Part shown: positions 51,460 to 60,913 of the stretch, in pieces | Position numbering within the stretch: the first letter of the stretch is position 1 | How the letters are laid out: every line of letters starts with the position of its first letter | Assembly (NCBI GenBank): GCA_003133385.1 | Contig: PKXF01000012.1 | Coordinates: forward strand, 32,285 to 96,284 | Length of the DNA stretch: 64,000 nt | Direction of reading: 5' to 3' | Source of the DNA: Candidatus Saccharimonadota bacterium | GTDB taxonomy: Bacteria; Patescibacteriota; Saccharimonadia; Saccharimonadales; UBA4665 | The notes under the pieces: generated by a model | Database searches by the model: none | What the model saw: only the letters and a program-made list of their open reading frames with translations | Told to the model about the DNA's origin: nothing | Position numbers and translations under genes: made by a program

Positions 51460-52854
51460 CTAGGAGTTATCCTCATCTGGGTCTTCATGATCTGTCTCAG
51501 CATCTTTACGCCGCCGGCCAAGCCGGCGCAGAAATGAAGGTTTTTCCAACTCATCTTCTAGGTTGCCACTTATTACGTGCTCGTGTTCGGAATCATCATT
51601 GTCGACGCTGGCAGAATCGTCCGAGGTATCATCATGATGGGTGTCTGTGGAAGTTGAATCATCATCAGCGGAGGCTGCTTCCTCTTCATCCTCTTCGTGA
51701 ATAGACCAGATATTTGGCATTGGCGAATCTTCACTCGTAAAATCATGGCTGGTCTGTTGGTCGTCATCGCCTAAGTCCATATTGATTTCAGAAAGAGCTT
51801 TTTCATCTTGTTTGGTTGTCTTGGTAGTGTCCAGCTGCGAATTACTTCGGGACATAAGAACTTTTCCAGCAGTCTCTGGGGTACGTTTTGCGTAATACGA
51901 AGCGTCAAAGCCGGTAGCTACTACGGTAATAATAACTTCACCCTCTAGATCAGGATTAATAGTGGCGCCAAAAATAATGTTGGCCTCAGGATCTGCAGCG
52001 CTTGTGATAGTTTCGGCGGCGGCATTTATTTCATGCATCGATAGGTCGTTACCGCCAATTACATTAAAGAGTATGCCTCGGGCACCATCAATCGAGATTT
52101 CAAGCAGTGGTGATTCAATTGCCTGTTTTGCTGCTTCGACAGCCCGATTTTCACCATTAGCCCGACCGATGCCCATCAAAGCTGAACCGGCCTTGGTCAT
52201 AACTGTTTTCACATCAGCAAAGTCTAGGTTAATTAAGCCATGTACGGTAATAAGGTCTGAAATACCTTGTACGCCCTGACGCAAGACATCGTCCGCCACT
52301 TTGAAGGCTTCCATGAGCGGCGTATCGCGTTCAATTGTCTGTAGTAAACGATCATTCGGGATGATAATAAGTGTATCAACGGCTGAACGCAGTTTATCTA
52401 TGGCCGCTTCGGCATTTTTCCGACGCTTCTCACCTTCGAAAGCAAAAGGCTTGGTTGCAAAACCTACAACTAAGACGCCGAGCTCTTGGGCAACCTCAGC
52501 GACTACATGACCTGCACCGCTACCAGTACCTCCCCCGGCTCCGATCGTTACGAATACCATGTCAGCGCCTTCAATAGCTTGCCGGATTTCTTCCCGTGAT
52601 TCTTGGGCCGCCATTTCACCTTTTACAGGATCGGCTCCTGCGCCAAGCCCACGAGTGGCGTCTTTGCCAATGTGTATCTTTACGCTAGCTTTGGAGTGAT
52701 GTAATGCCTGGGCATCGGTGTTAATAGCCACGAATTGAACATTTTCAATGCCCGCTTCTACCATACGGTTTATGGCTGCTCCGCCAGCTCCGCCCACACC
52801 AATAACCTTAATTTGTGCAAACGTCTCGATAGCTGGCTCAACGACCTCTGGCAT
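51460..52854 (-). CDS. ftsZ: Cell division protein FtsZ
   Basis: Tubulin-like GTPase forming the division ring. The 464 residues have the GTP loops ([37 protein letters not shown]) and the T7 loop [10 protein letters not shown]. The linker is very rich in Asp, Glu, Ser and Thr. The C-terminal partner-binding peptide is [14 protein letters not shown], followed by a further acidic tail rather than ending the protein. GAGGGG precedes the ATG. The 247-base gap to ftsA holds nothing else I can support. Confidence 0.97.
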   Translation of the reverse strand: MPEVVEPAIETFAQIKVIGVGGAGGAAINRMVEAGIENVQFVAINTDAQALHHSKASVKIHIGKDATRGLGAGADPVKGEMAAQESREEIRQAIEGADMVFVTIGAGGGTGSGAGHVVAEVAQELGVLVVGFATKPFAFEGEKRRKNAEAAIDKLRSAVDTLIIIPNDRLLQTIERDTPLMEAFKVADDVLRQGVQGISDLITVHGLINLDFADVKTVMTKAGSALMGIGRANGENRAVEAAKQAIESPLLEISIDGARGILFNVIGGNDLSMHEINAAAETITSAADPEANIIFGATINPDLEGEVIITVVATGFDASYYAKRTPETAGKVLMSRSNSQLDTTKTTKQDEKALSEINMDLGDDDQQTSHDFTSEDSPMPNIWSIHEEDEEEAASADDDSTSTDTHHDDTSDDSASVDNDDSEHEHVISGNLEDELEKPSFLRRLGRRRKDAETDHEDPDEDNS

Positions 52855-53101
52855 ATTACATCCCCTCAGTAACTAGTTGTTATGCTGAACAGTATACGCG
52901 AGCAATCTGTAAAGTTCAACGAATTTATGCGGGGAAATTTTAGTTGTTGCCGGCAATATCAGCTTCTACACAATTTTGTGCACACCAAGTAGAATTAGCG
53001 GTCGTCTAAAATGATAGTCACCCATAATTTGTGTTCGAGCAATGTTAAGTTATGCTTTCCCTGTAATATGTACGTTGGCCTAGCAATTTTAGTGTGTATG
53101 T

Positions 53102-54325
53102 TCAGCGCCTGAACCTAGAGAAAATTCCACCAAGTAAAGCCCGGGCGTTTTGCGAAGTGCGACTTGTGGTGTTCGGAGGTAAGGCGGGCAACAACAACAT
53201 ATCCAGTAGCATTAGGCCGACAACTGTTACAAAACCAGAGTCAGCTACGGTATCCGCCAAGCCACCGATATTCTGGAGTTTGCCTACCCTAGCGGGTAGC
53301 TGTAGTTTTTGTCGGGCGAACTCGTCTAGACCCGGCATCTTGGCTGTACCACCGGTGATTACAATTCCACCGGGTAATTTACGTGACCGCTTAATCTTGT
53401 GGAGCTCTTTATCGACATACTCAAGTAATTCCTCTACGCGAGCCTCGACAATTACGCTAATTTCTTCAGATTTAAAGTCATGTGTCTTGCTGTTGATTTT
53501 AACCGTAACGTCATTTTTACGAACATCAGGGCGTAGATTGGCATGCTGCAGCTTCACTGCCTCGGCTATGTCAAGGTCGGTTTTAAGGCCTATCGCTAAA
53601 TCATTTGTAATATGCTGGCCCCCCAAAGGTAATACCGCAATATATTGAACCTCACCATCTTCAAAAACGATCAGATTGGTTGTTCCTGCACCGATGTCAA
53701 TCAAGGCCGTACCAGCTTCTTTTTGTTGGCGGGTAAGCACTGCTTCAGCCGCGGCCAGCCCCGATACCGTATGATGGGTTGGCTGTATTTCGGCTTTTTC
53801 AAGAGCCATGTCCAAATTACGAAGATTAGGCGACGATGCAGTTACAATATGGGCGTCGACTTCCAGGCGCACACCGTGCATGCCTACAGGATCTTTAATA
53901 TTACGCTGGCCATCCAAGCTGTAATTTTTTGCAAAGAACTGCACAATCTCACGATTGGGCGGCAGACTTACAATCGTGGCAGCCTCTTCAACTCTTAGAC
54001 GATCTTCAGAGGTAATTTCACGATTAGCTGCACTTATAGCAATGACGCCCTCGGAGTTGAGCCCGCTAACATGAGAACCATTTACATTAACCGTGGCATG
54101 CTTAATAGACATGCCAGAGATACGTTCAGCTTCGGTGACAGCTTGTACAATTGCGTTCGTAACGTCGTCAACATGTACCACGGCGCCGCGCCGCATACCT
54201 TGGTTAAACGCTTGGCCATGACCCACAATTGAAGGCATACTACTGCCATTTGGATCAAAGCTGCCGACAACGCAGCGGACGCTACTGGTGCCAATATCTA
54301 GACCAACAAATTGTTCAGGTTTCAT
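53102..54325 (-). CDS. ftsA: Cell division protein FtsA
   Basis: Actin-like ATPase that ties FtsZ to the membrane. The 407 residues have the phosphate-1 loop GLDIGTSSVRCVVG, the phosphate-2 loop LIDIGAGTTNLIVFEDG, the adenosine motif GGIVITGGTAKMPG and a C-terminal amphipathic targeting helix (the last residues, ALLGGIFSRFRR). It precedes ftsZ as in most dcw clusters, though separated by about 250 bases. Confidence 0.96.
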   Translation of the reverse strand: MKPEQFVGLDIGTSSVRCVVGSFDPNGSSMPSIVGHGQAFNQGMRRGAVVHVDDVTNAIVQAVTEAERISGMSIKHATVNVNGSHVSGLNSEGVIAISAANREITSEDRLRVEEAATIVSLPPNREIVQFFAKNYSLDGQRNIKDPVGMHGVRLEVDAHIVTASSPNLRNLDMALEKAEIQPTHHTVSGLAAAEAVLTRQQKEAGTALIDIGAGTTNLIVFEDGEVQYIAVLPLGGQHITNDLAIGLKTDLDIAEAVKLQHANLRPDVRKNDVTVKINSKTHDFKSEEISVIVEARVEELLEYVDKELHKIKRSRKLPGGIVITGGTAKMPGLDEFARQKLQLPARVGKLQNIGGLADTVADSGFVTVVGLMLLDMLLLPALPPNTTSRTSQNARALLGGIFSRFRR

Positions 54326-54415
54326 CTGGACCTCAGTATAGCGCTATTGTTTCCCCCATGGCAAATCGGGTGCGTTAATTACCCTCTTTGCCACACTAAG
54401 CAGCTATACAAATGT

Positions 54416-55171
54416 CTACAATTTTGTAAGAATCTCTGCACCTTTTTCGGTAATAAGTACTGTGTGCTCAAAGTGTGCTGAGCGTGAGCCATCAGCCGTC
54501 ATGATTGTCCAGCCATCTTGCGCAGTTATTACCTTATCGGTGCCCAGAGTTACCATTGGTTCAATAGCAATTGTCATACCAGCGCTTAGCCAAGGGCCGG
54601 TGCCGGTACGGCCGTAATTAGGAATATTAGGGTCTTCATGAACGTTATGGCCAACGCCGTGGCCTACCAGGTCGCGTACAATACCGTAATTACGGTGCTT
54701 TAATGACATTTCAATCGCTGAACCAATATCACCCGTTCTTATCTTGTCATGGACCACGTCAATGCCAGTTTGCAGGGCTTTAGAGGTATCATCCACAAGG
54801 CGTATATGGCCAGTTTGCTTAGGGCGTCCGGCGATTACGCTGATTGCCGCGTCAGTGATCATTTCTTGGTATAATACTCCAAAATCTAGGCCTACTATGT
54901 CACCTTCGTCAATGATCTTGTTTGGCCGCGGAATACCGTGTACAACTTCATCATTGACTGAAATACAAATGACGTCGGGGAAACCTTGATAACCTAAGAA
55001 GGCCGCTTCACCACCCAAGCTTTTCAATTCGTTTGCTGCAATAATGGCTAGATCTTTTGTGGACATTCCGACGGCAAGTCTTTTTTTGAGCAGACTAAGT
55101 ACACTGGCAAGCATCTGGCCACCGGTGCGCATAGCGGTGATTTCTTGGGCAGTTTTAATGCGGGTGACCAT
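54416..55171 (-). CDS. map: Methionine aminopeptidase type I
   Basis: Removes initiator methionine. The 251 residues show the metal ligands in VGLDFGVLYQEMITDAAIS (two Asp), GHGVGHNVHEDP (His), TIAIEPMVTLG (Glu) and the final Glu in ARSAHFEHTVLITEKG. It ends the rpsU-yqeY-adk-map operon, 11 bases after adk. Confidence 0.97.
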   Translation of the reverse strand: MVTRIKTAQEITAMRTGGQMLASVLSLLKKRLAVGMSTKDLAIIAANELKSLGGEAAFLGYQGFPDVICISVNDEVVHGIPRPNKIIDEGDIVGLDFGVLYQEMITDAAISVIAGRPKQTGHIRLVDDTSKALQTGIDVVHDKIRTGDIGSAIEMSLKHRNYGIVRDLVGHGVGHNVHEDPNIPNYGRTGTGPWLSAGMTIAIEPMVTLGTDKVITAQDGWTIMTADGSRSAHFEHTVLITEKGAEILTKL

Positions 55172-55182
55172 AGTCTTTAACC

Positions 55183-55728
55183 TTATGGCTTTTGGAAGTT
55201 TTGTAAATACTGCGACAAGTCATTGTTAACCTCTTCTTCTGAACGTTCAGCGTCAACATTTATCACCTTTACATTGTGGTCGCTCAACCATGCCAATAAC
55301 GGTTTAGTGGAGCGGTCGTACTCATTAAAGCGGGCCTCAATTGCTTCTTCGTTGTCGTCAATCCGGGCACGGCTAAGGAGACGTTGCTTAACGGCCTCGT
55401 TTGATGCTTTTAAGTGCAAGGCCATGTCCAGCTGGAAGCTCCCTTTTTCAACCTGTCCAAGTAGCCACTCGGCTTGGGGAATAGTGCGCGGGAAACCATC
55501 CATTAGCACTGTCTGTTTATCCGGTATAGACGATAGCACCTTGTCAACGATAGCAATAATCTCTTCGTCATCTAGTAAACCGCCCGCCAGCATACGTTCG
55601 CGCTGTTTACCGGTAACATACATCCGCACTACGTCACCCATTGAGATAAGATGAAGGCCATATTTATCAGCCAGCATTTTGCCCTGCGTGCCTTTACCCG
55701 AACCAGCAATGCCCATTAATAGGATCAT
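55183..55728 (-). CDS. adk: Adenylate kinase, short form
   Basis: Interconverts ATP, ADP and AMP. The 181 residues have the P-loop GIAGSGKGTQGKML, the AMP-binding DGFPRTIPQAEWLL and RARIDDNEEAIEARF. The large LID insertion of the E. coli type (about 214 residues), with or without zinc cysteines, is replaced by a few residues, as in short-type adenylate kinases. The ATG directly follows the yqeY stop. Confidence 0.95.
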   Translation of the reverse strand: MILLMGIAGSGKGTQGKMLADKYGLHLISMGDVVRMYVTGKQRERMLAGGLLDDEEIIAIVDKVLSSIPDKQTVLMDGFPRTIPQAEWLLGQVEKGSFQLDMALHLKASNEAVKQRLLSRARIDDNEEAIEARFNEYDRSTKPLLAWLSDHNVKVINVDAERSEEEVNNDLSQYLQNFQKP

Positions 55729-56181
55729 CTAAGACAACTTTTCCTTTACCAAACGGGCTATCATTGCACCGTCAGCGCTTGGTCCAGCTAATTTCTTTAC
55801 CTGTCCAATAATCAAGCCCATAGCTTGGGGTCCGCTGGCCCCAGTTTCAGCAATAACGCTGTCTATCAGCTTAATTATCTCTTCTTCGCTTAGCTGGGCT
55901 GGTAAATAAGTCTCAATGATAGATTTCTCTGCCAGTTCAGCCTCAGCACGCTCCTGATTACCACCCTGGCGGTATAAATCAGCACTCTCCTGGCGCTTTT
56001 TAGCTTCTTTGGCAAGAATCGGTAATACCTCATCGTCACTTAAGCCACTAGCCCGCTTGCCGCTTGCCACCTTGGCGTTGAGAAGTACGCTTTTAACCTG
56101 CTTTAGAGTTGATACCCTCTGTGCATCTCTTGCAAGCAGGGCGGTCTTGATGTCCTGCTCGAGTTTTTCTTCAAGCATCAT
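55729..56181 (-). CDS. GatB/YqeY domain protein
   Basis: 150-residue YqeY-type protein, the tRNA-binding tail domain of GatB occurring alone (LEEKLEQDIKTALLARD; YRQGGNQERAEAELAEKSIIE; AMGLIIGQVKKLAGPSADG). It commonly follows rpsU, as here; its exact role is unknown. Two adjacent ATGs are possible starts. No Shine-Dalgarno sequence is seen, but the rpsU stop lies 9 bases upstream. Confidence 0.93.
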   Translation of the reverse strand: MMLEEKLEQDIKTALLARDAQRVSTLKQVKSVLLNAKVASGKRASGLSDDEVLPILAKEAKKRQESADLYRQGGNQERAEAELAEKSIIETYLPAQLSEEEIIKLIDSVIAETGASGPQAMGLIIGQVKKLAGPSADGAMIARLVKEKLS

Positions 56182-56190
56182 GCAAAAAGT

Positions 56191-56406
56191 TTATCGTAGA
56201 CCCAGCTTGATTTTTTTCAGCTTGAGAACTTTACGTTCTTGGCGAACTATAGCCTTACGACGACGCTCACGCTTGCTAATAGGCTTCTGGAAGTACTGGT
56301 TTTGCTTCACAGTCGCCAGCGTACCAGATTGCTGTACCTTGCGGTTGAAACGGCGTAGAAGATTTTCGGTTGATTCTTTGGAATCTTTGCGGGTTACTTG
56401 TATCAT
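56191..56406 (-). CDS. rpsU: 30S ribosomal protein S21
   Basis: 71 residues, basic, with the S21 pattern ESTENLLRRFNRKVQQSGTL and KPISKRERRRKAI. It heads the rpsU-yqeY-adk-map run. Confidence 0.93.
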   Translation of the reverse strand: MIQVTRKDSKESTENLLRRFNRKVQQSGTLATVKQNQYFQKPISKRERRRKAIVRQERKVLKLKKIKLGLR

Positions 56407-56450
56407 CAGTTAGGTATTTTACTACAACAGAGGTTAACTTTGCAAATTCT

Positions 56451-56741
56451 CTATCCAGTAACTCTTTTTTGCTGAGCCGAGCGTTGTGATTTCAGCACTA
56501 TGCTTTGCAGTTCACGGAAGATAGGAAATTGCTTATTAGTCGAGTAGACTTTTGTGTTGCCTTGACGTTCGCTAACGAGAAAGCCAACCTTTTCTAATCG
56601 CTTCAGTTCGCGTTGAATATTACCGGCATCCTCTTTAATAAGTTTAGCAAGTCCACGAACGTGGGTTTTAAAATCAGGATACTTTGCATAAATAACAATG
56701 ATTTTCCGGCGCACCCGTGATGTAATGAAAACGTCTAACAT
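56451..56741 (-). CDS. Winged helix-turn-helix transcriptional regulator (ArsR-like)
   Basis: 96 residues forming one wHTH: helices in VRRKIIVIYAKYPDFKTHVRGLAKL, the recognition helix DAGNIQRELKRLEKVG and the wing FLVSERQGNTKVYSTN. No metal-binding cysteines. The pattern GNIQRELKRLE is common in MarR/ArsR-like or nucleotidyltransferase-linked regulators. Targets are unknown; it is flanked by rpsU and the divergent priA. Confidence 0.8.
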   Translation of the reverse strand: MLDVFITSRVRRKIIVIYAKYPDFKTHVRGLAKLIKEDAGNIQRELKRLEKVGFLVSERQGNTKVYSTNKQFPIFRELQSIVLKSQRSAQQKRVTG

Positions 56742-56920
56742 TATGCCTCTCTTGTAATCCCCTTATTGTTATCCAAACAACGTTAATTTTAGTATAAACG
56801 GCCATATCGACTTTGGCAATACCATTTTTGTAAGTGTTTTAATTAGTGGTTACGGTTATACCCCGACACACAAGCCGACGTCTGTAATACTGTCGGCTGC
56901 ACATCTCTAGGCCAATGACC

Positions 56921-56926
56921 TATACT
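56921..56926 (+). promoter_or_regulatory. -10 box of priA, leaderless type
   Basis: TATACT, 6 bases before ATG 56933. Confidence 0.5.
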
Positions 56927-56932
56927 AAGTTT

Positions 56933-58870
56933 ATGTACTACTACTTTGTGTGGGTTCGTAGCAATCGTTACCACGGCCAGGAAGCGTTGACTTATAGCGC
57001 TCAAGAGCATCTGGCGAAAGGCAGTATAGTGCAGGTAGAGCTTCAAAAAGAGTTGGTTTTAGGTATTGTAGTTGGTTTAACTACCAAACCCCGATTCCAA
57101 ACGAAAACAATTACGCGCATCTTTCAGTTGCCCCCACTACCTACGCATTTGCTACGCCTGTCAGTTTGGTTACAAAATTACTATCCAGCCCCTTTGGGTA
57201 TCATCGCCCAGCAATTGCTGCCCGCCAATTTATCAGAAAAGGGGCTGGATGTCTCGGTAAACGATCAGTATGACCCTCCTAACCTTGGGGTACTGCCTCC
57301 ATTAACAGCTGAGCAATCGAATGCCCTGGCATTGATGCAAAAACCTGACACCTATATACTCCATGGAACCACCGGGAGCGGTAAAACGCGTATCTACATG
57401 GAGCTGGCAGCCCTTAACATTAACAGGGGTAAATCAGCCATCGTTCTTACTCCAGAAATTAGCTTAACAACCCAGTTAGCCAATAGCTTCCGCCAGGTTT
57501 TTGGCAAACGCGTCATTGTTATGCACTCCCGGCAAACACCTGCTCAGCGGCAAAAAGCCTGGTTAGCATGCCTAGGCTCAACCGAACCGATTGTGATGAT
57601 TGGCCCCCGTTCTGCTTTATTTAGTCCTGTGCAAAAACTCGGCCTAATTGTCTTAGACGAGGCTCACGAAGGCGCCTACAAGCAAGAGCAAGCACCACAG
57701 TACCAAACTGGCCGTGTTGCTGCATTTTTGGCATCTTTAACACGGTCCAGCTTGATACTTGGCTCCGCCACGCCGTCAGTTAGTGACTATTATCTGGCTG
57801 AACAAAAAAATAAACCTATAATTAATTTAACCAAACTAGCGTTGGCAGGCCCGCACCCTGCGGCAACAGTAACCGTCATAGACCGCAAAGATCACAGCCT
57901 ATTTAACCGTTCACCTTTTCTTAGCAATGAGCTGGTCACAAGTGTTGAGCAAGCTCTGTCTCACGGCGAACAAAGTCTGCTATATCTCAACCGGCGCGGG
58001 ACGGCCCGTATGGTACTTTGCGAAAACTGTGGCTGGCAAGCTCTGTGTCCTCATTGCGACGTACCACTAACCTATCACGGTGATCAGCACCAGTTACGCT
58101 GTCATAGCTGTAGCCATCACCAGCCTTCACCAACCAGCTGTCCAACCTGTGGGCATCCAGGTGTATTATTTAAAACCGCCGGCACAAAAGCTATCGTTGA
58201 TGAAGTCGAACGCCTGTTTCCTCAAGCCAGGATTGCCCGTTTTGATACTGATAATGCTAAGGCAGACCGCTTCGAGCAGCAGTATGAGACTGTTAAATCG
58301 GGTTCAGTGGATATTATTGTTGGCACTCAAATGCTGGCGAAGGGCCTTGATCTGCCAAAGTTAAGCACTCTCGGAATACTGCTGGCTGATACCAGTCTAT
58401 ACTTACCAGATTTCTCTGCACAGGAACGCACTTTCCAACTGGTTAGCCAAGTACTTGGGCGAGTTGGCCGTGGGCATATTGCTGGCCGGGCTATAATTCA
58501 AACGTACCATCCGGAGCACCCTATTTTGGTTGATGCCCTGCAGGGTAATTATAGGCAATTTTACGAGAGGGAACTAGATGAACGGCGTCAATTTCTATTT
58601 CCGCCATTCTGTTACCTATTAAAGATAACGCTTCGGCGGGCCAGCCTTAAGTCGGCTGAATCAGCGGCACAAAATCTAAAAGATACTATTACGGCCAGCG
58701 GTGCCGGGTTACGGGTTGAAGGCCCAGCTCCGGCTTTCTACGAACGCTTTCAAAAAAAGTACCAGTGGCAACTAGTTATTAAGGCCTCGCAGCGTTCTGA
58801 ATTGCTAAACGTCATCGCTAGCCTACCTGCGAATTGCTCATATGACATCGACCCTTTGGATCTTTTATAA
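56933..58870 (+). CDS. priA: Primosomal replication-restart helicase PriA
   Basis: Reloads the replisome at stalled forks. The 645 residues contain the 3'-DNA binding domain, Walker A (GTTGSGKTRIYMELA), DEAH box (VLDEAHEGAYK), eight zinc cysteines in four pairs (CENCGWQALCPHC; RCHSC; SCPTC) and motif V/VI (GTQMLAKGLDLP; VLGRVGRG). ATG 56933 is chosen since TATACT (56921-56926) ends 6 bases before it; the ATG at 56915 lies ahead of the -10 box. Confidence 0.95.
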   Translation: MYYYFVWVRSNRYHGQEALTYSAQEHLAKGSIVQVELQKELVLGIVVGLTTKPRFQTKTITRIFQLPPLPTHLLRLSVWLQNYYPAPLGIIAQQLLPANLSEKGLDVSVNDQYDPPNLGVLPPLTAEQSNALALMQKPDTYILHGTTGSGKTRIYMELAALNINRGKSAIVLTPEISLTTQLANSFRQVFGKRVIVMHSRQTPAQRQKAWLACLGSTEPIVMIGPRSALFSPVQKLGLIVLDEAHEGAYKQEQAPQYQTGRVAAFLASLTRSSLILGSATPSVSDYYLAEQKNKPIINLTKLALAGPHPAATVTVIDRKDHSLFNRSPFLSNELVTSVEQALSHGEQSLLYLNRRGTARMVLCENCGWQALCPHCDVPLTYHGDQHQLRCHSCSHHQPSPTSCPTCGHPGVLFKTAGTKAIVDEVERLFPQARIARFDTDNAKADRFEQQYETVKSGSVDIIVGTQMLAKGLDLPKLSTLGILLADTSLYLPDFSAQERTFQLVSQVLGRVGRGHIAGRAIIQTYHPEHPILVDALQGNYRQFYERELDERRQFLFPPFCYLLKITLRRASLKSAESAAQNLKDTITASGAGLRVEGPAPAFYERFQKKYQWQLVIKASQRSELLNVIASLPANCSYDIDPLDLL

Positions 58871-58938
58871 GTATCAGCCCTAAACATGGCTTCCGTCTCG
58901 CTGACAAGCGTTACATGAGGTATACTAACGCGTAAGTT

Positions 58939-59511
58939 ATGACCAAAGATCATATAATCACCTTGCCTAATCCGCATTTACGCCAAAAATCTCAGCGAGT
59001 CGGTGTTATAAGCGGCACCATTCGTCAGGTTGTTGAGGCTATGAAGGCGGCAACGATCAGCTGGGACGAGAGCCGTGAACACGAGGTTGGCGTGGCGCTA
59101 GCTGCAGTCCAAATAGACGAGCTCTACAAGATAGTAGTAGTACGCAGCGATTATAATGATAAGCAAAACCATGATTTTACGATATTTATTAATCCAGAAA
59201 TCGTTAAGGCTGAGGGTGAAATGATTGAAGACTTTGAAGGTTGTCTAAGCGTTCCCAACATCTACGGCAAGGTTCCACGCTATACAAAAGTAAAGGTCAA
59301 GGCCCTGAACCTGGACGGCAAAGAATTCCGTGTTAAGGCCGAAGGCTTTTTAGCACGTATTTTTCAACATGAAATTGATCACTGTAACGGCCTGGTTTTC
59401 ATTGATCACATAAAGGAACGGTCTGAAGCATTTTTCCGGCTAGATGAAGATGGTAAACTTCAACCACTCGATTATGAGCAAGATGTCAAAAACAATCGTA
59501 TTCTTTGGTAG
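58939..59511 (+). CDS. def: Peptide deformylase
   Basis: Removes the N-formyl group from nascent proteins. The 190 residues have motif 1 GVALAAVQID (GxGLAAPQ type, with Val-Ala variants), motif 2 EGCLSVPNIYG and motif 3 QHEIDHCNGLVF (HExxH). Its 3' end overlaps the fmt start by about 30 bases. TATACT lies 12 bases before the ATG. Confidence 0.96.
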   Translation: MTKDHIITLPNPHLRQKSQRVGVISGTIRQVVEAMKAATISWDESREHEVGVALAAVQIDELYKIVVVRSDYNDKQNHDFTIFINPEIVKAEGEMIEDFEGCLSVPNIYGKVPRYTKVKVKALNLDGKEFRVKAEGFLARIFQHEIDHCNGLVFIDHIKERSEAFFRLDEDGKLQPLDYEQDVKNNRILW

Positions 59512-60379
59512 TGGGCCGGTTGCAGCCGAATCACTACGTTTGTTAAATCATGACTTTGAAATTGAGGCAGTTATTACCAAGCCGCAGCCGGCACACCACA
59601 AACAAGCATTTCCAGTACTCAAATTGGCCCAAGAACTCGGTCTCCACACTTTAACAGCCTCGACTCAGCAAGAGTTATCAGATGTATTTGAGAAATATGC
59701 CTTGAAAAGCGACCTGGGAATAATTATTGATTACGGTATTATAATCAGCCATGACGTAATTGAGCGCTTTGGTCTTGGTATAATCAACAGCCACTTCTCA
59801 CTTCTGCCGCGTTGGCGGGGAGCTGATCCCATTAGTTTTTCGCTTCTTGAGGGAGATCAAGAGACTGGCGTCAGTTTAATGGTCATTGTTGATAGACTAG
59901 ATGAAGGTGACCTGCTCACCCAGCGGAGTATAACTATAGCCCCTGACGCAACCACACCTAGTTTAACGGCCGAGCTGGTCAGCCTTAGCCATAAATTACT
60001 TGTTGAGATGGTTCCCTTATACCGAGCGGGTAAAATCCAGCCCTATCCCCAGCCTGATGAAAAGCCAGTTTACTCACATAAGCTGAGTAAAGCTGACGGT
60101 ATTATTGATTGGCAGAAACCCGCCGCGCAGTTAGAGCACGAAATTCGAGCATACTTAGGCTGGCCGCGCAGCCGTACTCAGCTTAGCGGAGTTGATATTA
60201 TTATTACCGCAGCTCATACCGCCCCCGGCTCTGGCGCCCCTGGTAGTTTATCGATCGAAAACCAACAGCTAGGGATAAACTGCGGCCAGGACATGCTAGT
60301 AATTGACAAGCTTATACCACCAGGCAAAAAGGAAATGTCAGCGCACTCCTTTTTGAATGGTTATAATATTAGCCCGTAA
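59483..60379 (+). CDS. fmt: Methionyl-tRNA formyltransferase
   Basis: Formylates initiator Met-tRNA. The 298 residues have the N-terminal transferase domain (TIVFFGSGPVAAESL; the SLLPRWRGADPISFSLLEGD active-site loop, equivalent to HxSLLPxxRG with NSHFSLLPRW) and a C-terminal OB-fold domain. Starts at 59474 and 59483 are both possible inside the end of def; the overlap implies coupling. Together with def it shows a complete formylation cycle. Confidence 0.95.
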   Translation: MSKTIVFFGSGPVAAESLRLLNHDFEIEAVITKPQPAHHKQAFPVLKLAQELGLHTLTASTQQELSDVFEKYALKSDLGIIIDYGIIISHDVIERFGLGIINSHFSLLPRWRGADPISFSLLEGDQETGVSLMVIVDRLDEGDLLTQRSITIAPDATTPSLTAELVSLSHKLLVEMVPLYRAGKIQPYPQPDEKPVYSHKLSKADGIIDWQKPAAQLEHEIRAYLGWPRSRTQLSGVDIIITAAHTAPGSGAPGSLSIENQQLGINCGQDMLVIDKLIPPGKKEMSAHSFLNGYNISP

Positions 60380-60895
60380 CTAATAGGTAGGCTGGCTTCC
60401 AGCTGGCGGTTGTTCGCTGGGATATGATGGCTGTTGCTGAGGATCGGGGGCTGGCGGTTCTACAGTCTGTGGTGAGGCTGAAGGTGTAGGCGTACCATAC
60501 GACACGTCATCGGCCGGTGGAGACGATACCTGCTGGGCTGACGGGGCCATCTCGGCTTGGGGTGGCGGAGCTTGGTTAGCATTAGACTGGCTTGCTGCTA
60601 AAATTTGTGGAGCAGTCTGAGTAACTTCAGCTTTTAATTTATCAAATTCTTGCTGGACGATATCTTTGTAATTTGGAAAGTTAGCCTCAAGCCATTGAAA
60701 AGCCCCAGCATCATCCTTAGCCTCAAAATACTGCTCAAATTCGTCAAGTTGCTGGTTGGTCATCTGATCTGCCAAACGGACGCCGACTCGCATTTCAAGC
60801 GTTTCATAGATATGTTTTAGAAAGCTATTTTTTTCCGGATCTGGTAAACCGCCCAGTCCGACTTCTTCTAGTAAGCTGTTATCAATCTTAAGCAT
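60380..60895 (-). CDS. DUF5663 domain protein with proline-rich tail
   Basis: 171 residues. The first 80 match the DUF5663 pattern seen in Patescibacteria (LLEEVGLGGLPDPEKNSF; LEMRVGVRLADQMTNQQLDEF). The remainder is Pro/Gln/Ser-rich low-complexity sequence ending in PAGSQPTY. No signal peptide. Function unknown. It converges on fmt and follows infB by 18 bases, so it is probably cotranscribed with infB. Confidence 0.75.
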   Translation of the reverse strand: MLKIDNSLLEEVGLGGLPDPEKNSFLKHIYETLEMRVGVRLADQMTNQQLDEFEQYFEAKDDAGAFQWLEANFPNYKDIVQQEFDKLKAEVTQTAPQILAASQSNANQAPPPQAEMAPSAQQVSSPPADDVSYGTPTPSASPQTVEPPAPDPQQQPSYPSEQPPAGSQPTY

Positions 60896-60913
60896 GCTTA
60901 ATATTATATCACT

